Positions 1-12,480 of a DNA stretch of 64,000 nucleotides are shown here, one piece after another. The stretch is from Branchiostoma floridae (Eukaryota > Chordata > Leptocardii > Amphioxiformes > Branchiostomatidae): NCBI RefSeq assembly GCF_000003815.2, contig NC_049996.1, forward strand, positions 4,599,482 through 4,663,481. The letters run 5' to 3'. Numbering within the stretch: the first letter of the stretch is position 1; the number at the start of each line of letters is the position of its first letter. The notes beneath the pieces are model-generated. The model ran no database searches and had not been told where the DNA came from. It saw nothing but the letters and a program-made list of their open reading frames with translations. A program made the translations under genes and the position numbers.

Positions 1-962
1 TTCTGTAAAACTTTGGAAATATTCATGGTGTGGAATTGGATACTTCTAATGGTTTCTAAATAATGATAACAGCATTCTACCATTATTTACCATTTTCTAC
101 CATTTTTTGTAAATGGTTCAGCGGGCTGAGAAGATAGCAATTCACACATCCTTGCAAAGTGTGGTTGGGTGCCATGCAACAATGGCCCACCACAAAGGAT
201 CCACCAGTGCCCAGCAGGGAAATCTAAAATTTACAGAATGATGCAACAATAAGGCATACTTTTAAGGGGGCAATAAGCTAATTTTACCATTTGGCAAAGT
301 TTACAATTATTTGTAAATATTTGTAAATGTGAAATAATCCCACAGAGGTTTCAGAATTATCGTAAATAAAGATATTTTTGTACAGTTACTTTCAAAATAT
401 TTCTAAAATATTCGAAGGAATTCAAATAGATGAGTATTTTCTTAGTCATTGTTTTGAAAAGAATTCGATTATTGTGGCTTGGATATTCTTTTAATCAAAA
501 TGATTCAGACTAATTACAAATACCACCTAAAAACCCTCACGGTGACTTGGAATGGACTCAATGTCAACCAAATGACCTGAAATTCGACTTGATGGGTGCC
601 TTGGATATATGGCCCTAGGACTTGTCACAATGACATCCTCAAAACATACGTAAGAGTTGGAATAAACGGTTATATCCAAGACGGTACAGGTTCGAAATAC
701 ATATCACGTCTGATCAATACAGGAAACAAGTTCAAATCTAACCTTGACCTTATAACCCACATGGAAATAAAGTGATAACAGGTGTGAGTTTCTTGATAGT
801 TCTTGTGTAATGACAATTGCCTTAAGGAAGAGTAGCAACAGTAACGTTTCGACTGAAAGGCCCAAACCTGCTCTATATTAGGAGTTTAAACGACAAGATA
901 GGAATTCTGTGTGCCTATTACTCAGTTATGTTCAGTTCAAGATTAGAAAAAGATGTCAGTAC

Positions 963-1232
963 CTCTTCTGTTGTAGTAGTCATATCGCTCCGGCGGGTTG
1001 CTATCAGCCAATTTTGCTCCAGGTGTGTCCTTACTGTCCTTACTCAGCATACAGATACTGTCTTTGGTGTCATAATCAAACGACAGACAGGATCCAACAG
1101 GAACAAGAGATGTTCCAGCTAAACACCGTTTGGCGCACTCTTCCACGCTTATGCCTGCTATCTCTTCATCGTTGTGGCCTGGTAGCCCTTTTTTGTCGTA
1201 ATGGTCAAACCAGGACAGCGACGTCTTTGCTC
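963..1232 (-). CDS. PAN/apple-domain exon, copy A
   Basis: A single exon encodes a PAN/apple domain, a disulphide-bonded extracellular module that binds proteins or carbohydrate in plasminogen/HGF-like and protease-associated proteins. On the minus strand an acceptor (TTGTTTCAG) precedes base 1232 and a GT donor follows base 963. The exon is 270 nt, starts with 2 nt of a split codon and ends with 1 nt, so it is phase 1-1. Visible motifs are WFDHYDKKGLPGHND, the helix EECAKRC, CLSFDYD and a closing ERYDYYNRR. The frame is open throughout. Its paralogue is at 49257-49532, and both sit in the duplicated block. The donor GTACTG is weaker than copy B's GTAACG because 5 nt have been lost just inside the intron. 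The remaining exons of this gene lie outside the window or were not recognised. Confidence 0.85.
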
Positions 1233-2264
1233 CTGAAACAACATGGTTGGTCTGTCAAGCAAACGTATGATAAGAAGGTAAATATTCATCATAAAGTTAT
1301 TGCGCAACAATTGTACAAGGTACAAAGCATGGCATCTACTGATACATAACTACAGTTCTATAAGGTTAATCTACTTAATACTAGGGTGCATGGTATGGGA
1401 TGAAAATGGCCTTTTACAATCATGAGAGGGATTGATAGTGTCTAGACATTCTATGATATATTTTCCTATGTATACCTTACAGGGGTTGTCACATGTCATA
1501 ATGTAACTAACGGAGGGTCCCCTAACTTAAATCTATTATCTAAGTCCATTGAGGTAAATCCAGGTATGTAAGATGATAGCCTTGTGTATAATGAATTGCG
1601 TATAACAGAATGTTTGGGGCATACAATCCTAAAGTGATAGTCATCTTCAATTTGCTCTGGACAGAATGAAAAAAAACCCTATGGTCGATAGGATATTTTT
1701 GGAATCTGCCAATTTCTATGCTTCATTTGTGAGTCAAATATGTCACCACCACGCAAAACTCCAACTGGAAAGGATGACAGGGCAACTTTGTCACAAATGA
1801 TATGTACGTTACGTTGATGGTGGAGCTACGTTGTATTTCACGTTTACTGCATTGCCAATGGGAACATATACTTCTAGTAAGTGTTTTACGTGAAATGTCG
1901 TCGCTGAATGGCGCGTGTTTACATTTGACGAAAGTTCTTCTGAAATTGCGACAGAGTTCGTCCTCTTGTTACCAGAGTTCAAGACCTCCAAAATGGTAGA
2001 AAAGGAGAATATTTGGCGATGGTATATGATCTAAGAACCCTGGTAGTGCTGCAGCCAACGTTTGTCGGGAAGCATATGTTTAAATACTGTTTAACTATGC
2101 TACTTTTTTATTGCTTCCTTCCAAATACCCTTTAAAGTTATACATCATTACAAAGGTTAAGGTCTCTATTTTTCAAAACATGTAGCATAGTTAAAACAGG
2201 TTGTTTTGCAACAATGACAGTTCGCAACCGTCAGTTCGCCACAAGGCAAGTCTTTTCGCAACAG

Positions 2265-2575
2265 TGAATGAATGCATGATTGCATGAATGAATGAATGAA
2301 TGAGTTAATGAGTAAATGAGTGAATGAAATGAAGGAAGGAATGAATGAATGAATGTTTGAATGAATGAAATGAAGGAAGGAATGAATGAATGGATGAATA
2401 AATGACAGAATGAAGGAATGAAGAAATGGGTGAGTGAATGAATGCATGGTTGCATGAATGAATGAATGATTGAATGAAAGAATGAATGAATGAATGAATG
2501 AATGAATGAATGAATCAATGAATGAATGAATCAATGAATGAATGAATCAATGAATGAATGAATCAATGACTGAAC
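2265..2575. repeat. (GAAT)n tetranucleotide array
   Basis: An imperfect tandem GAAT/GAATGA array lies at the end of duplication copy A and at the 5' boundary of the non-LTR element. The matching array in copy B is at 52815-53085. The open frames across it reading as His-Ser-Phe-Ile repeats on the minus strand are artefacts of the simple repeat. Confidence 0.97.
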
Positions 2576-2755
2576 GGCCTTGGCTGGGAAGTTCTGGGAA
2601 GTTCTGTCTGACGACAACGCACCAGAGAGGAAAGAACAGAGAACAGAGAGCGGCAAGCGGTGTGGGAAGGAGAAGAAAGCAGACAGAAGTCACCACACAG
2701 AAGTGGCAGAGCAGTGTGGGAAGACAGTGAGATGCCACCTTCCCCCCACCGAGCC

Positions 2756-4668
2756 ATGGAGGGCGATGAGTACACTGAAAATTCAGGGGTTTGGTTAGCA
2801 GGACTTGATGAACTATCTTTTAATGATGATGCAGAGACACCAAGACAAATTCTCATGCTTGTCAAAGCGCACATTGAAGGGCTAGACAGGGTTACGGCCA
2901 AGAGAAAACTGCTAGCTGCTAGCGACAACAATGGAGAAAACTTAATCACACAAGAGAGGATCTGCTGGCAGTGGCAAGGCGGGAGAGAACAGACTGTCCA
3001 CCAGGCCAGCCCAGGAGACGTACGTATAGGGCGAACGCTGAACCAGTGGCAAACAGATTAGCCGACGACTGCTGGGTACTGTTCCAGTTTATTGAGGGTG
3101 AGAGAAACCTGTCAGATATCAAAATAATTTTTTCTGTCAACAACCAGGGGAACAATTTCCACAGCCCAGCAGTCACCAGGAGCAGAATTCTGAGTGCAGC
3201 ACATAGTGACATAGACCAGGATCAAAATGTGGTTGCAAGAGTCTTGGCAGAGAATGCAACCCTGAGAGAGAGACTGAAGGAGGAAGGCAGAGAGATGAAA
3301 GAGATGATGAAAAGAGTGGAAAACAAGCTGAAGAACCAAGAAAACATAATTACAGATCTAACTGAGCAACACGACAAACAGGTACAGTGTCTGCAACAAG
3401 AACTGAAGTCTGTGATCGAGCAACACGATAGAAAAACAAGTAACCTGCAAAAAGAAATAACCCTTCTCAAAGAGCAGTTTAAAGTGCAAGAGACCACAAC
3501 AGAAACCATGCAGTCCACGATACAGACGATCACTAATGACCTCCAGACTATACTCACACACAATGTGCACCTAAGCAAAGAGAATGGAAACAGTCAGAAA
3601 GAATGTGACCTTACCAAACATAGCAAGCACAGAATGGAGCCATCAGAGGGTGGTAACACGCAGGGGCACCGTACTAGCATCACCAGAGATGAGCTGAATA
3701 AGAGTAATCAGGGGCAAGAGACAGTTGTCAACAAAAGAAGCGAAGGGGACGAAAGCAAGGCTGAGCAGCCGGTGAAACAAGGGGCCATAGACACTTATCT
3801 AAAGCAAGTTAGGCAGGCCCAACAGAGACGAGACAGCTGTAATGCCTCTGAGGTGGGAAGCAAGATACAAGAGAGCCAAGAGAAAGCTCTACCAGAGAAA
3901 AGGGACAATATCACAACCCAGGCAGTAGGAGGGAAACATGACAGTACCAGCAACAGCATAATACAGCTAGATGCAACAAGTCCAATCAATCCAGTAGTGA
4001 GCGCAAAGACAAAAAGACAGTGGTATGGGGCAAACCAACATTCCACCCCAAGGAGAGAAAATGGACTAACCGAAAAACTGGTCAGCAACGGAGAAGATGT
4101 CCTAAAAGCACATCACCAAGAAGGAACATCCAATTCAAAAACCATCTTCATCGTGCAAAGCGGAGCAGCGAACCACCAGCCCAGGTCATATAAAGAAGCA
4201 CTGCTCCACACACAGAAGAGTTCACAACAGAAGAGAAAGTCCAGTGACAGAACAAAGGGTCCTGGTCATTACAGGTATGATAAACACATTGGCACACATG
4301 AGAGGGAGAGAAATGCCAAGCCTGGAGACGAGAGTACAGACTTTTCAGACTTTGTTAGCGTAGCAAGAACCAGATTGAAGAGGAGAAGATTTTTCCTAGG
4401 CTACATGAAGAAAACAGAACCTAGGAAACTACAGGATATGATATACAAATATGCACAAAGACGGGAAGTACATCTATCCTTCGTGAGGGTTATGTCAAGC
4501 AGACAGAAAGACTTAGCCTTTGCAAGAATAAATGTCATTGAGCACCAAGCTGACATGGTAGTGAAAGAAAAGTTCTGGCCAGAAGGCATTAAGTGCAGAC
4601 TATGGTTATCAGAAAGGAGGTACAAGAACAAGGGAGATGACCAGGAGCCGAGCAGTGAAAAACCCTGA
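2756..4668 (+). pseudogene. LINE ORF1 (coiled-coil RNA-binding protein), one frameshift
   Basis: ORF1 of the LINE; such proteins coat element RNA and act as nucleic-acid chaperones. The likely start is ATG 2756. It reads in one frame to about 2957 and then continues in another frame to TGA 4666-4668, so one small indel separates the first ~67 codons from the rest. The middle is a long charged heptad-rich coiled coil (about 3220-3560), followed by a low-complexity Gln/Ser/Lys linker. The C-terminal ~100 residues (from about 4350) contain RRFFLGYM, AFARIN and FWPEGIKCRLWL. These resemble the RRM-like domain of many invertebrate LINE ORF1 proteins, a family assignment made from memory. It overlaps the ORF2 start by 32 nt. 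Confidence 0.8.
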
Positions 4669-7600
4669 CCGCAACCAGAACCCCAGAGCCCAGTCCTTGT
4701 GTACATTCCCTACACTACACCAACAAGTAACCAGAAGAATACAAAGACAACTGTCAGTTGCCTGCTACAATACTAGGGGACTAGTGACAGCAATACCTTT
4801 TATCAGGAATCACTTAGCACATATAGACATAATAGCAATAACAGAGCACTGGCTCTTTGAAGAATCACTCCCAGAGTTGGACAGAGTTTTGGACAGCCAC
4901 AGGGGCTGGGGCAGAGCTGACAGTAGACTACAAGATCATAAAGGAGGACACTGGAGGAGAGGTCAGGGTGGAGTGGCACTGTTATGGAAAGAATCAATAG
5001 ATTATGCAGTTTGCAAATTGAATGATGGCAACGACAGAATCATAGGAGTGCGGATAGGGCTTTGTGACGGCCAAAAACTCTTTCTCTTTGCTGTCTACAT
5101 GCCAAATGGAGGAATGCCAATTGAAGAATACAGAGAACAGCTGGAGGTGTTAAGGGAGTTATATAGAAAGTATGAGAATGACGGGGAAGTAATGATTATT
5201 GGAGACTTTAATGCAGACCTTGGTGATCAAGGAGGGCCAAGGGGCAAAGATCAAATGTCAAAACTGGGGAAAGAACTAGCAGACATCATGGGTGAACTAG
5301 GCTTGCTATCTCTTAACCTAAGCAACTTGGGCACAGGGCCACTTCACACTTTCCAGGCCAATGGTGACAAGAATCTGTCAACTATAGACCATATTGTCAT
5401 TCCCCACACATTAGCAGCGGAAGCAACCTCATGCAGAGTCTTAGAGAACAACGGAGACAACTTGTCAGACCACAACCCAGTCATAGCGACTTTCAACAAC
5501 AAACCATCTGAGTGGAAAGAAGGGCAGTGTGAAGCAAAACTAGACTGGGAGAAGGTTGAAAGACAAGTAATTGAGGATACTTTTGGAAAAAGTGTGGAAA
5601 GGAAACTAGAAGCAACTAAAAGCCCCAGTGAAGTGACAATAGCTGCCATTGAAGAGGAAGTCGGTGTGTTAACTGAAGTGTTGACAAGCGCAGCAGTAGA
5701 GACAATACCAGTGAAGAGAACAAAAAAGCACCAGAAGCCTTATTGGTCAACAGACCTACGAGAAACACACCAGGAAGAGATAGAGGCCTGGCTCCTGTGG
5801 AAGGCAGCTGGAAAACCAAGGGAGAAGAACAACCAGCTGTTTAAGAATTACAAAGACAGTAAAAGCCGCTACCGAGCAGTTCTAAGACAGGCAAAACTCC
5901 TGCATAAAGAACAAGAGAATGAGAAACTAGCAGAGATAGCAGGAGCGGACGACAGGGGTTTTTCGAAGAAAATAAGACAAAGAAAAGGAAAAATAGACAA
6001 ACCACAAGCAGTGAAAGTGGGAGACCAACTCCTGACAGACCCAAGAGAGGTAAGAGAGGCATGGGCCACCCATTTTGAAGTGCTTGGAAATGAGCAGAAA
6101 GAGGAAAGTGCACTTTATGATGAAGTACATAAGGAATCAGTCATAGAGGAAGTAAGGAAAATGGAGAGGGAGAGTTATGATAACACTGAAGACATTCTAG
6201 AAGAACCATTCCTCCTGTCAGAAGTGGCCACTGTTTGCTGTCAGCTGAAGTGTGGTAAAGCTGGAGGGAATGATGGCCTGACATATGAACACATGAAGTA
6301 TGGGGGCAAAGCACTGTGGAGCAGAATGACAGCACTGTTCAATGCAATGAGGGAACTAGAATACATTCCAATGGAATTTAAGAAGGGAATTAAGATCCCC
6401 TTACTAAAACAAGGCAAAACTAACAAAGCAGATTTCAACTCGCACAGAGGCATCACCCTCCTAAATGTGATGATGAAGATTTGGGAGAAAGTACTTTACA
6501 ATAGATGGAAACCATGGTTACTGTCCAAGGGCCTACCACATGAGCTTCAAAACGGTGGTCAGGTGGGATGTAACAACATTACCACAGCCTAAATTGTGCG
6601 AGAAGTACTGACTCACTACAAGGAAAGAGGCAGTTTAGTTTACGGCTGTTTCCTCGACACGACTAAAGCATACGATACAGTGTGGATACCAGGGCTGTTG
6701 TACAAGATGTTTAAAGTGGGTGTGAATGGCAAAATGTGGAGGATGATCAAGCTGATGCACACTGAGAACTACTATTCTGTCAAGTTGAACGGGGAGAAGT
6801 CAAAAGAGTTCGTAACCACACGCGGAGTTAACCAAGGAGGCGTGTTATCACTCACGTGCTACCTCCTCTCAACTAACGATGTGCACGAGTTATTACAAGC
6901 CCAGGGTGGAGGGGCATCGGTGGGCGGTCTGAACTGTTGCTCACCGGCACTTGCGGACGACATATGCCTGCTTGCAGGCTCAAGATCAGCACTGAAGAAA
7001 CTTATAGACACTATGTATATTTATGGTACAAAATGGAGATTTCAATTCGCACCAGAAAAGAGCAAATGCGTTGTGTTTGGCCGCAAGTCAGGAGGAAGGC
7101 CTACAGGAAGTTCAGATGGCTATTGGTGGATGGGTGAGACAGCCATACCAGAGGTGTCTTCAGTAACACATGTTGGAGTACAACATTCAGCGAACCTAAC
7201 ATCAGCAGCAGCGACAGACAGTGCCACCAAGAAAGGTAAAGGGAAGACCTGTGCAATCTTAGCTACGGGATTGGAAGGCAGGAAGCCTAACCCACTGGTC
7301 ACAAGAAAACTTTACTACACTATAGTGATCCCCTCCATGCTACACGGGTGTGAGTTCTGGCAGCCATCCAATACTGATATGCAAAAACTTGAGCAGTGCC
7401 ACAGATTCGCCGCGAAGAAAATGCAGGATATGCATTTCCAGACGGAGACAACAGCAACCCTCGCAGCAGTGGGGATGCCATCCCTTAGAGCAATTATTGA
7501 CAAATACAAACTGAGGCTGTTTGGCAGGCTAACACAACTCCCTAACAATGTGCTGACAAAGAAAATATTCTTGTATAGACTCTACTCATTCCTATTGAGA

Positions 7601-8228
7601 AGAGAAAGAGGGATCAGCTCCCAAGGATTCATCAGTGACTGCTTCACAATTGCGCAGGAACATGGACTGAGTGAGTATCTTGAGCAGTTCGGAGTAACCC
7701 TGGAGTTCCCAGCAAACCGGTGGAAGCACATTGTGAAAGCAGCTGTGGGGGAAAAAGAGGAAGAAAAGTGGGACGACAAAATAAGTGGAAGTACAACAAG
7801 GTTCCATAAGACACACACAACAATGTTGCAACCACATAAGTTATGGATGCATGCTAGCTAGGAAAAAACCTGCCTACAGAAGTGACCTACAAAAGTTGAT
7901 ACACCTCAGTACTGCACCGAGAACACAAAAAGCTTGCCCAGCATGTGATAACCCCACAGATGACCTAGTAAAGCACATGTTGACAGAATGCAGAACATTC
8001 CAGACGGTGAGGGAAGAAGTGACTGACCACCTTACTGACTTCCTTGGAATCAGAGTAGCAGTGGAAGTGCACCAGCAGGGAGACGAGAGACTGACTGGAG
8101 TTCTCCTTGGTGCACATATAGGAGAAGAGAACATTGAGACAGAACACTGGGAGGAGTTTATCCTGCTTGTGGCAAGAAAGCTAAGACCACTAGCAATAAT
8201 GGCTCTTAAGCATATAACATGGAAATGA
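4637..8228 (+). pseudogene. LINE ORF2: APE endonuclease, reverse transcriptase, C-terminal finger (broken)
   Basis: ORF2 supplies target nicking and reverse transcription. It opens at ATG 4637, inside ORF1. Endonuclease marks in order: CYNTRGL, TEHWLF, GGVALLW, IIGDFNADLG, STIDHIV and LSDHNPV, the last holding the catalytic Asp-His pair. RT begins near 6270 (GGNDGLTYEHM, then GITLLN). A TAA at 6590-6592 interrupts the same frame, which continues with FLDTTKAYDTVW, GVNQGGVLS and ALADDICLLA. The usual F/YADD catalytic box therefore reads LADD. A frameshift near 7855 moves the C terminus, with the finger CPAC...H...C, into another frame that ends at TGA 8226-8228. The element looks young but dead in this copy. 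Confidence 0.88.
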
Positions 8229-8640
8229 GTCAGGTCTTGGTTCCTATCCACTACGATGGCAGTAATTGGTTTAGAAACTGTGCAACCGATATACATACTG
8301 TGCAACTGATAGCTGACTGGTTTAAGTTAAGTCAAAGTGTTTACATTATGTACAGGACCGTATAACGGAAGCATAGGTATGAGTCATGTAAAGGTGTATT
8401 TGTAAAGTGTTGCTCATAGAAACTGCATGATGAAAGTTCAAGACCCGTGTGAGTCAAACCGAAGTATCGTTATACAAGTTTGCGTTCAGAGACTGTATTT
8501 CAGAAGTCTAAGACTAAGAGATGTAGATCATGACAAGTTGGTTTCTTTTTACCATGTACACAGTCATATGTATGACAATAGACAGAACTTTTTAAAGTCA
8601 AGCGGGACAAGGCGTAAATGAGTGTTGGTAGAATCTGTTT
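8229..8640 (+). other. 3' UTR of the LINE
   Basis: Non-coding sequence follows the ORF2 stop and contains no recognisable gene. It is presumed 3' UTR of the upstream element. The right end is set by the T-rich stretch at 8648-8673, which is the reversed tail of the next, minus-strand element. Confidence 0.55.
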
Positions 8641-8644
8641 GTAC

Positions 8645-9119
8645 CGTATTTTTATTTTTTTATTTATTCACATATATTTTGCGAGTATGAGGCGGAAAGC
8701 ACAAATTGCTTATATTAAGCCTTCTACTCAAGAAACATACGCATAAAACAAGAATAGTAAACGACATTACATACATAAGTACAAAATGGATAACAGAAAA
8801 ATAAATTTAAACAAGACAAGTTGGTGCTGAATCAATTAGGAGAACCTGCCTGTACAATGGATGTAGGTAATGACAAGATCAAAAATGTTACAGTTCTGTT
8901 GATGTGAGAGACATGTTGATCCTGATAACAGTAAAGTACATAAAGTAGTGTCGTTGAGGTGCTTTAGGTCTACTATAATATTTGAGACAGCCGATAACAA
9001 AGAACTTCTTTGGCTAGTATAGAGTGTGCAGTGTAGTAGATAATGTTCGGTTGTTTCACAATGATAGCCGCATTTACATGTAGGATAACCAATACAATGG
9101 TGTTGAAATAGATGGTAGT
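8645..9119 (-). mobile_element. 5'-truncated non-LTR retrotransposon fragment
   Basis: The 3' end of a LINE in minus orientation. The plus-strand T-rich tract at 8648-8673 is its A-rich tail. About 160 bp of 3' UTR precede the C-terminal coding remnant at 8836-9112. It abuts the left end of the piggyBac-like element at 9120. Confidence 0.75.
8836..9112 (-). pseudogene. C-terminal finger of a LINE reverse transcriptase
   Basis: On the minus strand an open frame of about 92 codons ends in TAA 8836-8838. It contains CKCGYHCETTEHYLLHC, the Cys/His knuckle typical of the C terminus of CR1/jockey-type LINE ORF2 proteins. It has no start codon and no RT core, as expected of 5' truncation during target-primed integration. 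Confidence 0.78.
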
Positions 9120-9520
9120 TTAACCCTATTCAGACCGGGGGGGGGGGGGGGCTTTTGAGGCCCGCGCTAACTTCGATGTCCTATAACGCCAGAACGGCTT
9201 ACGCTAGAGCCACCAAATTTGATGAGTTTTCTTAAAATATTGTTGGCAACAATTTTACGAAGTTTGACAAATTTTTCATTTTTTCTTGTTGCCATGGCAA
9301 CCGTTTGTTGACAGGCAGTTTTGCCAAAAATCACTATTTTTGGTTCTAACTATGTATTTTTCACATTTATTTGCTATATTACTGCTATTTTGTTACATAA
9401 ATAAAATGTTATATTATTTAGCATATCTTTCATAATTATATATACATAAATTATGCTAATTTGATGACGTCATAAGCCTAAAATCTAAGATGGCGGACCG
9501 TATGTCCAGATGAGAGAACT
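9120..9520. mobile_element. Left part of a piggyBac-like MITE
   Basis: TTAA (9120-9123) is followed by CCCTATTCAGACCGGG and a G-run. The next ~390 bp are clearly related to 59765-60160: same order, shared TTGCCATGGCAAC, GATGACGTCAT and AAGATGGCGG words. The right half is missing, replaced by the minus-strand retroelement that starts at about 9521. Confidence 0.8.
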
Positions 9521-11203
9521 GGTTTATTTATTTAAACACACAATGACATGTACAAGATTATAGTCCGAGGACTAAATTGCCTCGTACATTCTACAGGAGA
9601 GGCTGGCGCTTAGGACTAAAACAATGGAATGTCTTGCCTAAGTGGATTAATCTAAATATACTTATCACAATTTCTACTACACATTTACAATTTAAAAGTG
9701 TGGATCTGCACACCATCAGGTAGATATATATCTATGTCAATTATAAAATCGATCTCATTCTGAATGATTAAAATGTGACACTTCAAAGTCTAATGTGAGT
9801 TTAACAGATCGATACAATAAGGCAGCGTGGTATTCCTGAAACGCGATGTTCGGCACTTAAACTGGCTGAAGTTGTCGGAATTTCTTAGGTCCCTACCATG
9901 TGCCTCAGAGCGGCGTGGTGGTAGCCAGCAGTTGAAAACCTCAGAATGAACAATAGATCTGGCATACTTCAGACAGAGAGCTTTACGCCTTACATGCAGA
10001 GGTTCTAGTTTACAAATCAGTAGTGCTGAACTGTAGGAACTGAAAGAGCGACCAAGAATGATCTTACAGGCCCTGGCTTGGACACGCTCAATCATACATG
10101 ACAGTTCTACTGTAAGCCCAGGGTGCCAAACCTGGCAGGCGTATTCCAGGGTGGGGCGGACAAACCCTATGTACACAAGTACTAAGTCGCTAGTGCTCAG
10201 ACCGTGTTTCTTCAAACACCTAATCATGTATAGACGGCGGTTAGCTTTGCCCACAATCATTATCACATGTGCAGTCCACTTCAAGTTTGCTTGTAATATT
10301 ACACCAAGGACCTTGGCCTTGTGCACAACTTCAAGTTCAGATGCACCAACAAACAGTCTGGGAATTTCGGGTGTTTTTCGCAAGAAGCATATGAACATCA
10401 CCATGCATTTAGTTGGGTTGAGCTGCATATAGTTTTTGTCAGTCCAGCTGACTAGGTTGTCTAGGTCGGTTTGTACATTCGACGGGTGTGACGCTAGTCT
10501 GGCCTCTGCAAGAGACATATCGTCAACATATTTCCAGGCCTCTGCTGAAGTGTCATCTTGGGGGGCTGCATCGTTTATGAGGGCAAGGAAGACCAGGGGA
10601 CCAAGCTTTGTGCCCTGGGGTACTCCACAGGTGAGCGTTTCCCACTCTGAATGTATACCTTTGTATGTGACACGTTGCTGCCGGTGCGAGAGGAAGTTGC
10701 AGACCCAAGGGAGGATGGACCGGCGTACACCAAGTTCAAGGAGTTTGTTCATTGCCGTCAGGTGATGTACTCGATCAAAAGCACGCGTGAAGTCCGTAAG
10801 TACCAAGGTACTAACATGTCCGGGTTTGTCAGTAGCACAGGCAAGGCTGTGAACGAGGCTAGTAAGGCAATGTGTCGTGGACCTTCCCCGAAGTGAGCCG
10901 AACTGCCGGTTGTCAATGTTAGGTAGAATGTCCTGTAAACACCATCTGGTCACAAACCCTTCACATATCTTAGCAAAGATGGAAGTTAACGAGATCGGCC
11001 GTAATTTGTCAAGGCGTGGTGGGTTCTCTTTCGGAACAGGAACAACGTTGGCTTTCTTCCATATGGAGGGCACCGATCCTTCAGCAAGAGAGGTGTTGAA
11101 GATGTCAGTCATAGGCGAGCTCAACTCAAACGCAAATTCCCGCACTAGTCTGGGAGAGATGTTATCAACGCCGGCAGCCTTTCCTACCTTCACTTTCCGG
11201 AGT
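9521..11203 (-). mobile_element. 5'-truncated non-LTR retrotransposon with open RT frame
   Basis: A minus-strand LINE whose 3' end is near 9521-9533 (a reversed TAAA-type tail, TTTATTTATTT on plus). It has about 260 bp of 3' UTR and an uninterrupted reverse-transcriptase frame. The endonuclease half is absent. Similarity stops abruptly at 11203, where an unrelated repeat begins. It has inserted into, or replaced the right half of, the piggyBac-like MITE. Confidence 0.88.
9790..11203 (-). CDS. Reverse transcriptase domain of a LINE
   Basis: About 470 codons of reverse transcriptase, open to a stop at 9790-9792, with no frameshift. RT blocks in order: KVGKAAGVDNISP (block 0/1), LRPISLTS, QFGSLRGRST, LVLTDFTRAFDRV (block A), GVPQGTKLGPLVF (block B), WKYVDDMSLAE (catalytic YVDD box) and LGVILQANLKW. 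The protein ends in an LPYCIDLLN-type tail. The 5' end is truncated, so there is no endonuclease and no real start codon. The intact frame suggests fairly recent insertion. It is a transposon gene, not a host gene. Confidence 0.92.
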
Positions 11204-11640
11204 TAGAATACACTTAGAATCCACTGTGAATGCCATTCGATATTTCTCCACTTCGAATGCACCTCTTGACATGTCAAAAACTTTCGAGCCAGCCTAAAGA
11301 ACGGGGACGAATATCTGGAATGCAGTAAGAATGTTTAGAATACAGTATGAATTGCCAAGAATTGCCACGAATAGAAAAGAATTTTCATTCCGACGGCATT
11401 CCGGCTCATTCGTGTTCTCGTGTGAAGGGGGCTTTAGCATGAACTGACTCCTCTGGCCAATTTCCCGATTTTTTGGGCCGAATTCTACGATCCCCGCACC
11501 CCCGTAGGAAGGCCTGATGGAGGCTACAGAAACAGTACGCTGGTGATTGTCCGTTTGTCCAATCCTTTTTGTTGGACATTTAAAGTTCAAAATCCGTATT
11601 CACGTCATCGTGATGAATTCAACCAACAAAAGTTAACTTC
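11204..11640. other. Unclassified repeat, no gene seen
   Basis: This stretch is dense in GAATG/GAATT words and ends near a CATTCCGGCTCATTCG stretch. It replaces the expected 5' part of the neighbouring LINE and is probably another mobile element. No open coding region was recognised. Confidence 0.4.
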
Positions 11641-12480
11641 TGTTGATGTAGCACTTCTGTGCGTCGTAGTAGGGGTGGGTTGAGTCTTTCCTTGACACAA
11701 ACTGTTGCTGTGCAGCCAGACCAATTCAACCAAGACAAATCAACATCAGTTCTTTTGTGCCGTAAAAGGGGAGAATCGATTCTCTTCTTGACAAATACCG
11801 TTGCTGTACAGTCTGTCTAATTCCTTTGTGTCAGAAATCACAGTTTTGATGATCCGTATTCATCATAAAACCCATCAACACGGATGAACGGATGAGCTAG
11901 CACTCCCATACACCGTAGCAGTGCGTGATCATTAGAGTAATTACCATGAAAGTACCAATCGAGAAGAGACAGTGAGGCAACGTCTCGCCTGTGATGAGAG
12001 AGAGCCCAGCTTTGATGCCAACTGCAACTGACAACTAATGGCACTACAAATTCTTCTTTGAAGCCGGGCTAATAGTGTAGTGTGAGATCATTGGAGCAAT
12101 GACCATGAAAATACCGACAGAAAGGGACAGTGAGGCAACGTCTCGTCTGTGTGAGAGAGAGAGCCCAACTTATGGCCGTACAAATTCCCCTTTGAATGCA
12201 GGTCTGATAGTTCTAGACAGATGCTGTATATATCCTAAAAAGACAGTACGTACATCGAGTCCATGGTCAAGTGCTTGATGCACGTTATGTGTAAGATATT
12301 ACATTGAGTCTGAGACGCTCCAGGGAAGAACCCTGAGTTTCGATCGGTGAATGCGAAATTCTCCATTGAATGCGGGTCTGATAGTTGTAGACAGTTGCTG
12401 TGCAGTCGGCCCAAATCCTTTACGTTGGCAATCACGCTTGAAATCCGCCTTGATGATTAATTCCGCCAACAGAGCCGAAC
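11641..12480. repeat. Diverged tandem repeats
   Basis: Several diverged units share phrases: GACAGTGAGGCAACGTCTCG recurs near 11970 and 12130, and TTGCTGT(G/A)CAG recurs near 11705, 11805 and 12392. No gene is visible. Confidence 0.65.

Larger units (their letters stand above)
1..2575. repeat. Segmental duplication, copy A
   Basis: This stretch is repeated in direct orientation at 48293-50385 and again at about 52656-53085. The first 2.1 kb are colinear with copy B at roughly 97% identity by eye. The tail (2105-2570), including the start of the GAAT array, matches 52656-53085. Copy B carries about 2.3 kb of extra DNA between those two parts. Copy A begins at the window edge, so the duplication may extend further left. 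It contains one PAN exon on the minus strand; the rest looks intronic. The first 450 bases are rich in variants of the word TACCATTT and its complement. Confidence 0.95.
2576..8640 (+). mobile_element. Near full-length non-LTR (LINE) retrotransposon
   Basis: This two-ORF LINE has an ORF1 with coiled coil and a C-terminal RRM-like region, and an overlapping ORF2 with an APE-type endonuclease, reverse transcriptase and C-terminal Cys/His finger. About 180 bp of leader and about 410 bp of 3' UTR flank the ORFs. It begins at the end of the GAAT array and is absent from duplication copy B, so it probably inserted after the duplication. Three lesions are visible: a frameshift in ORF1 near 2957, an in-frame TAA at 6590-6592, and a frameshift near 7855. 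The clade is uncertain; a CR1/L2-like group is possible. End positions are approximate, because no clean target-site duplication or poly-A tail is seen. Confidence 0.9.

Noticed and set aside
2166-2534. Ser/His/Phe/Ile-rich minus-strand frames, also at 26162-26637 and 52718-53125
   Set aside because: Simple GAAT/ATTC tetranucleotide repeats translated; not genes.
7584-7837. Several minus-strand frames across the LINE (also 3222-3578, 5344-5649, 5841-6130)
   Set aside because: Antisense shadows of ORF1 and ORF2; no domains.
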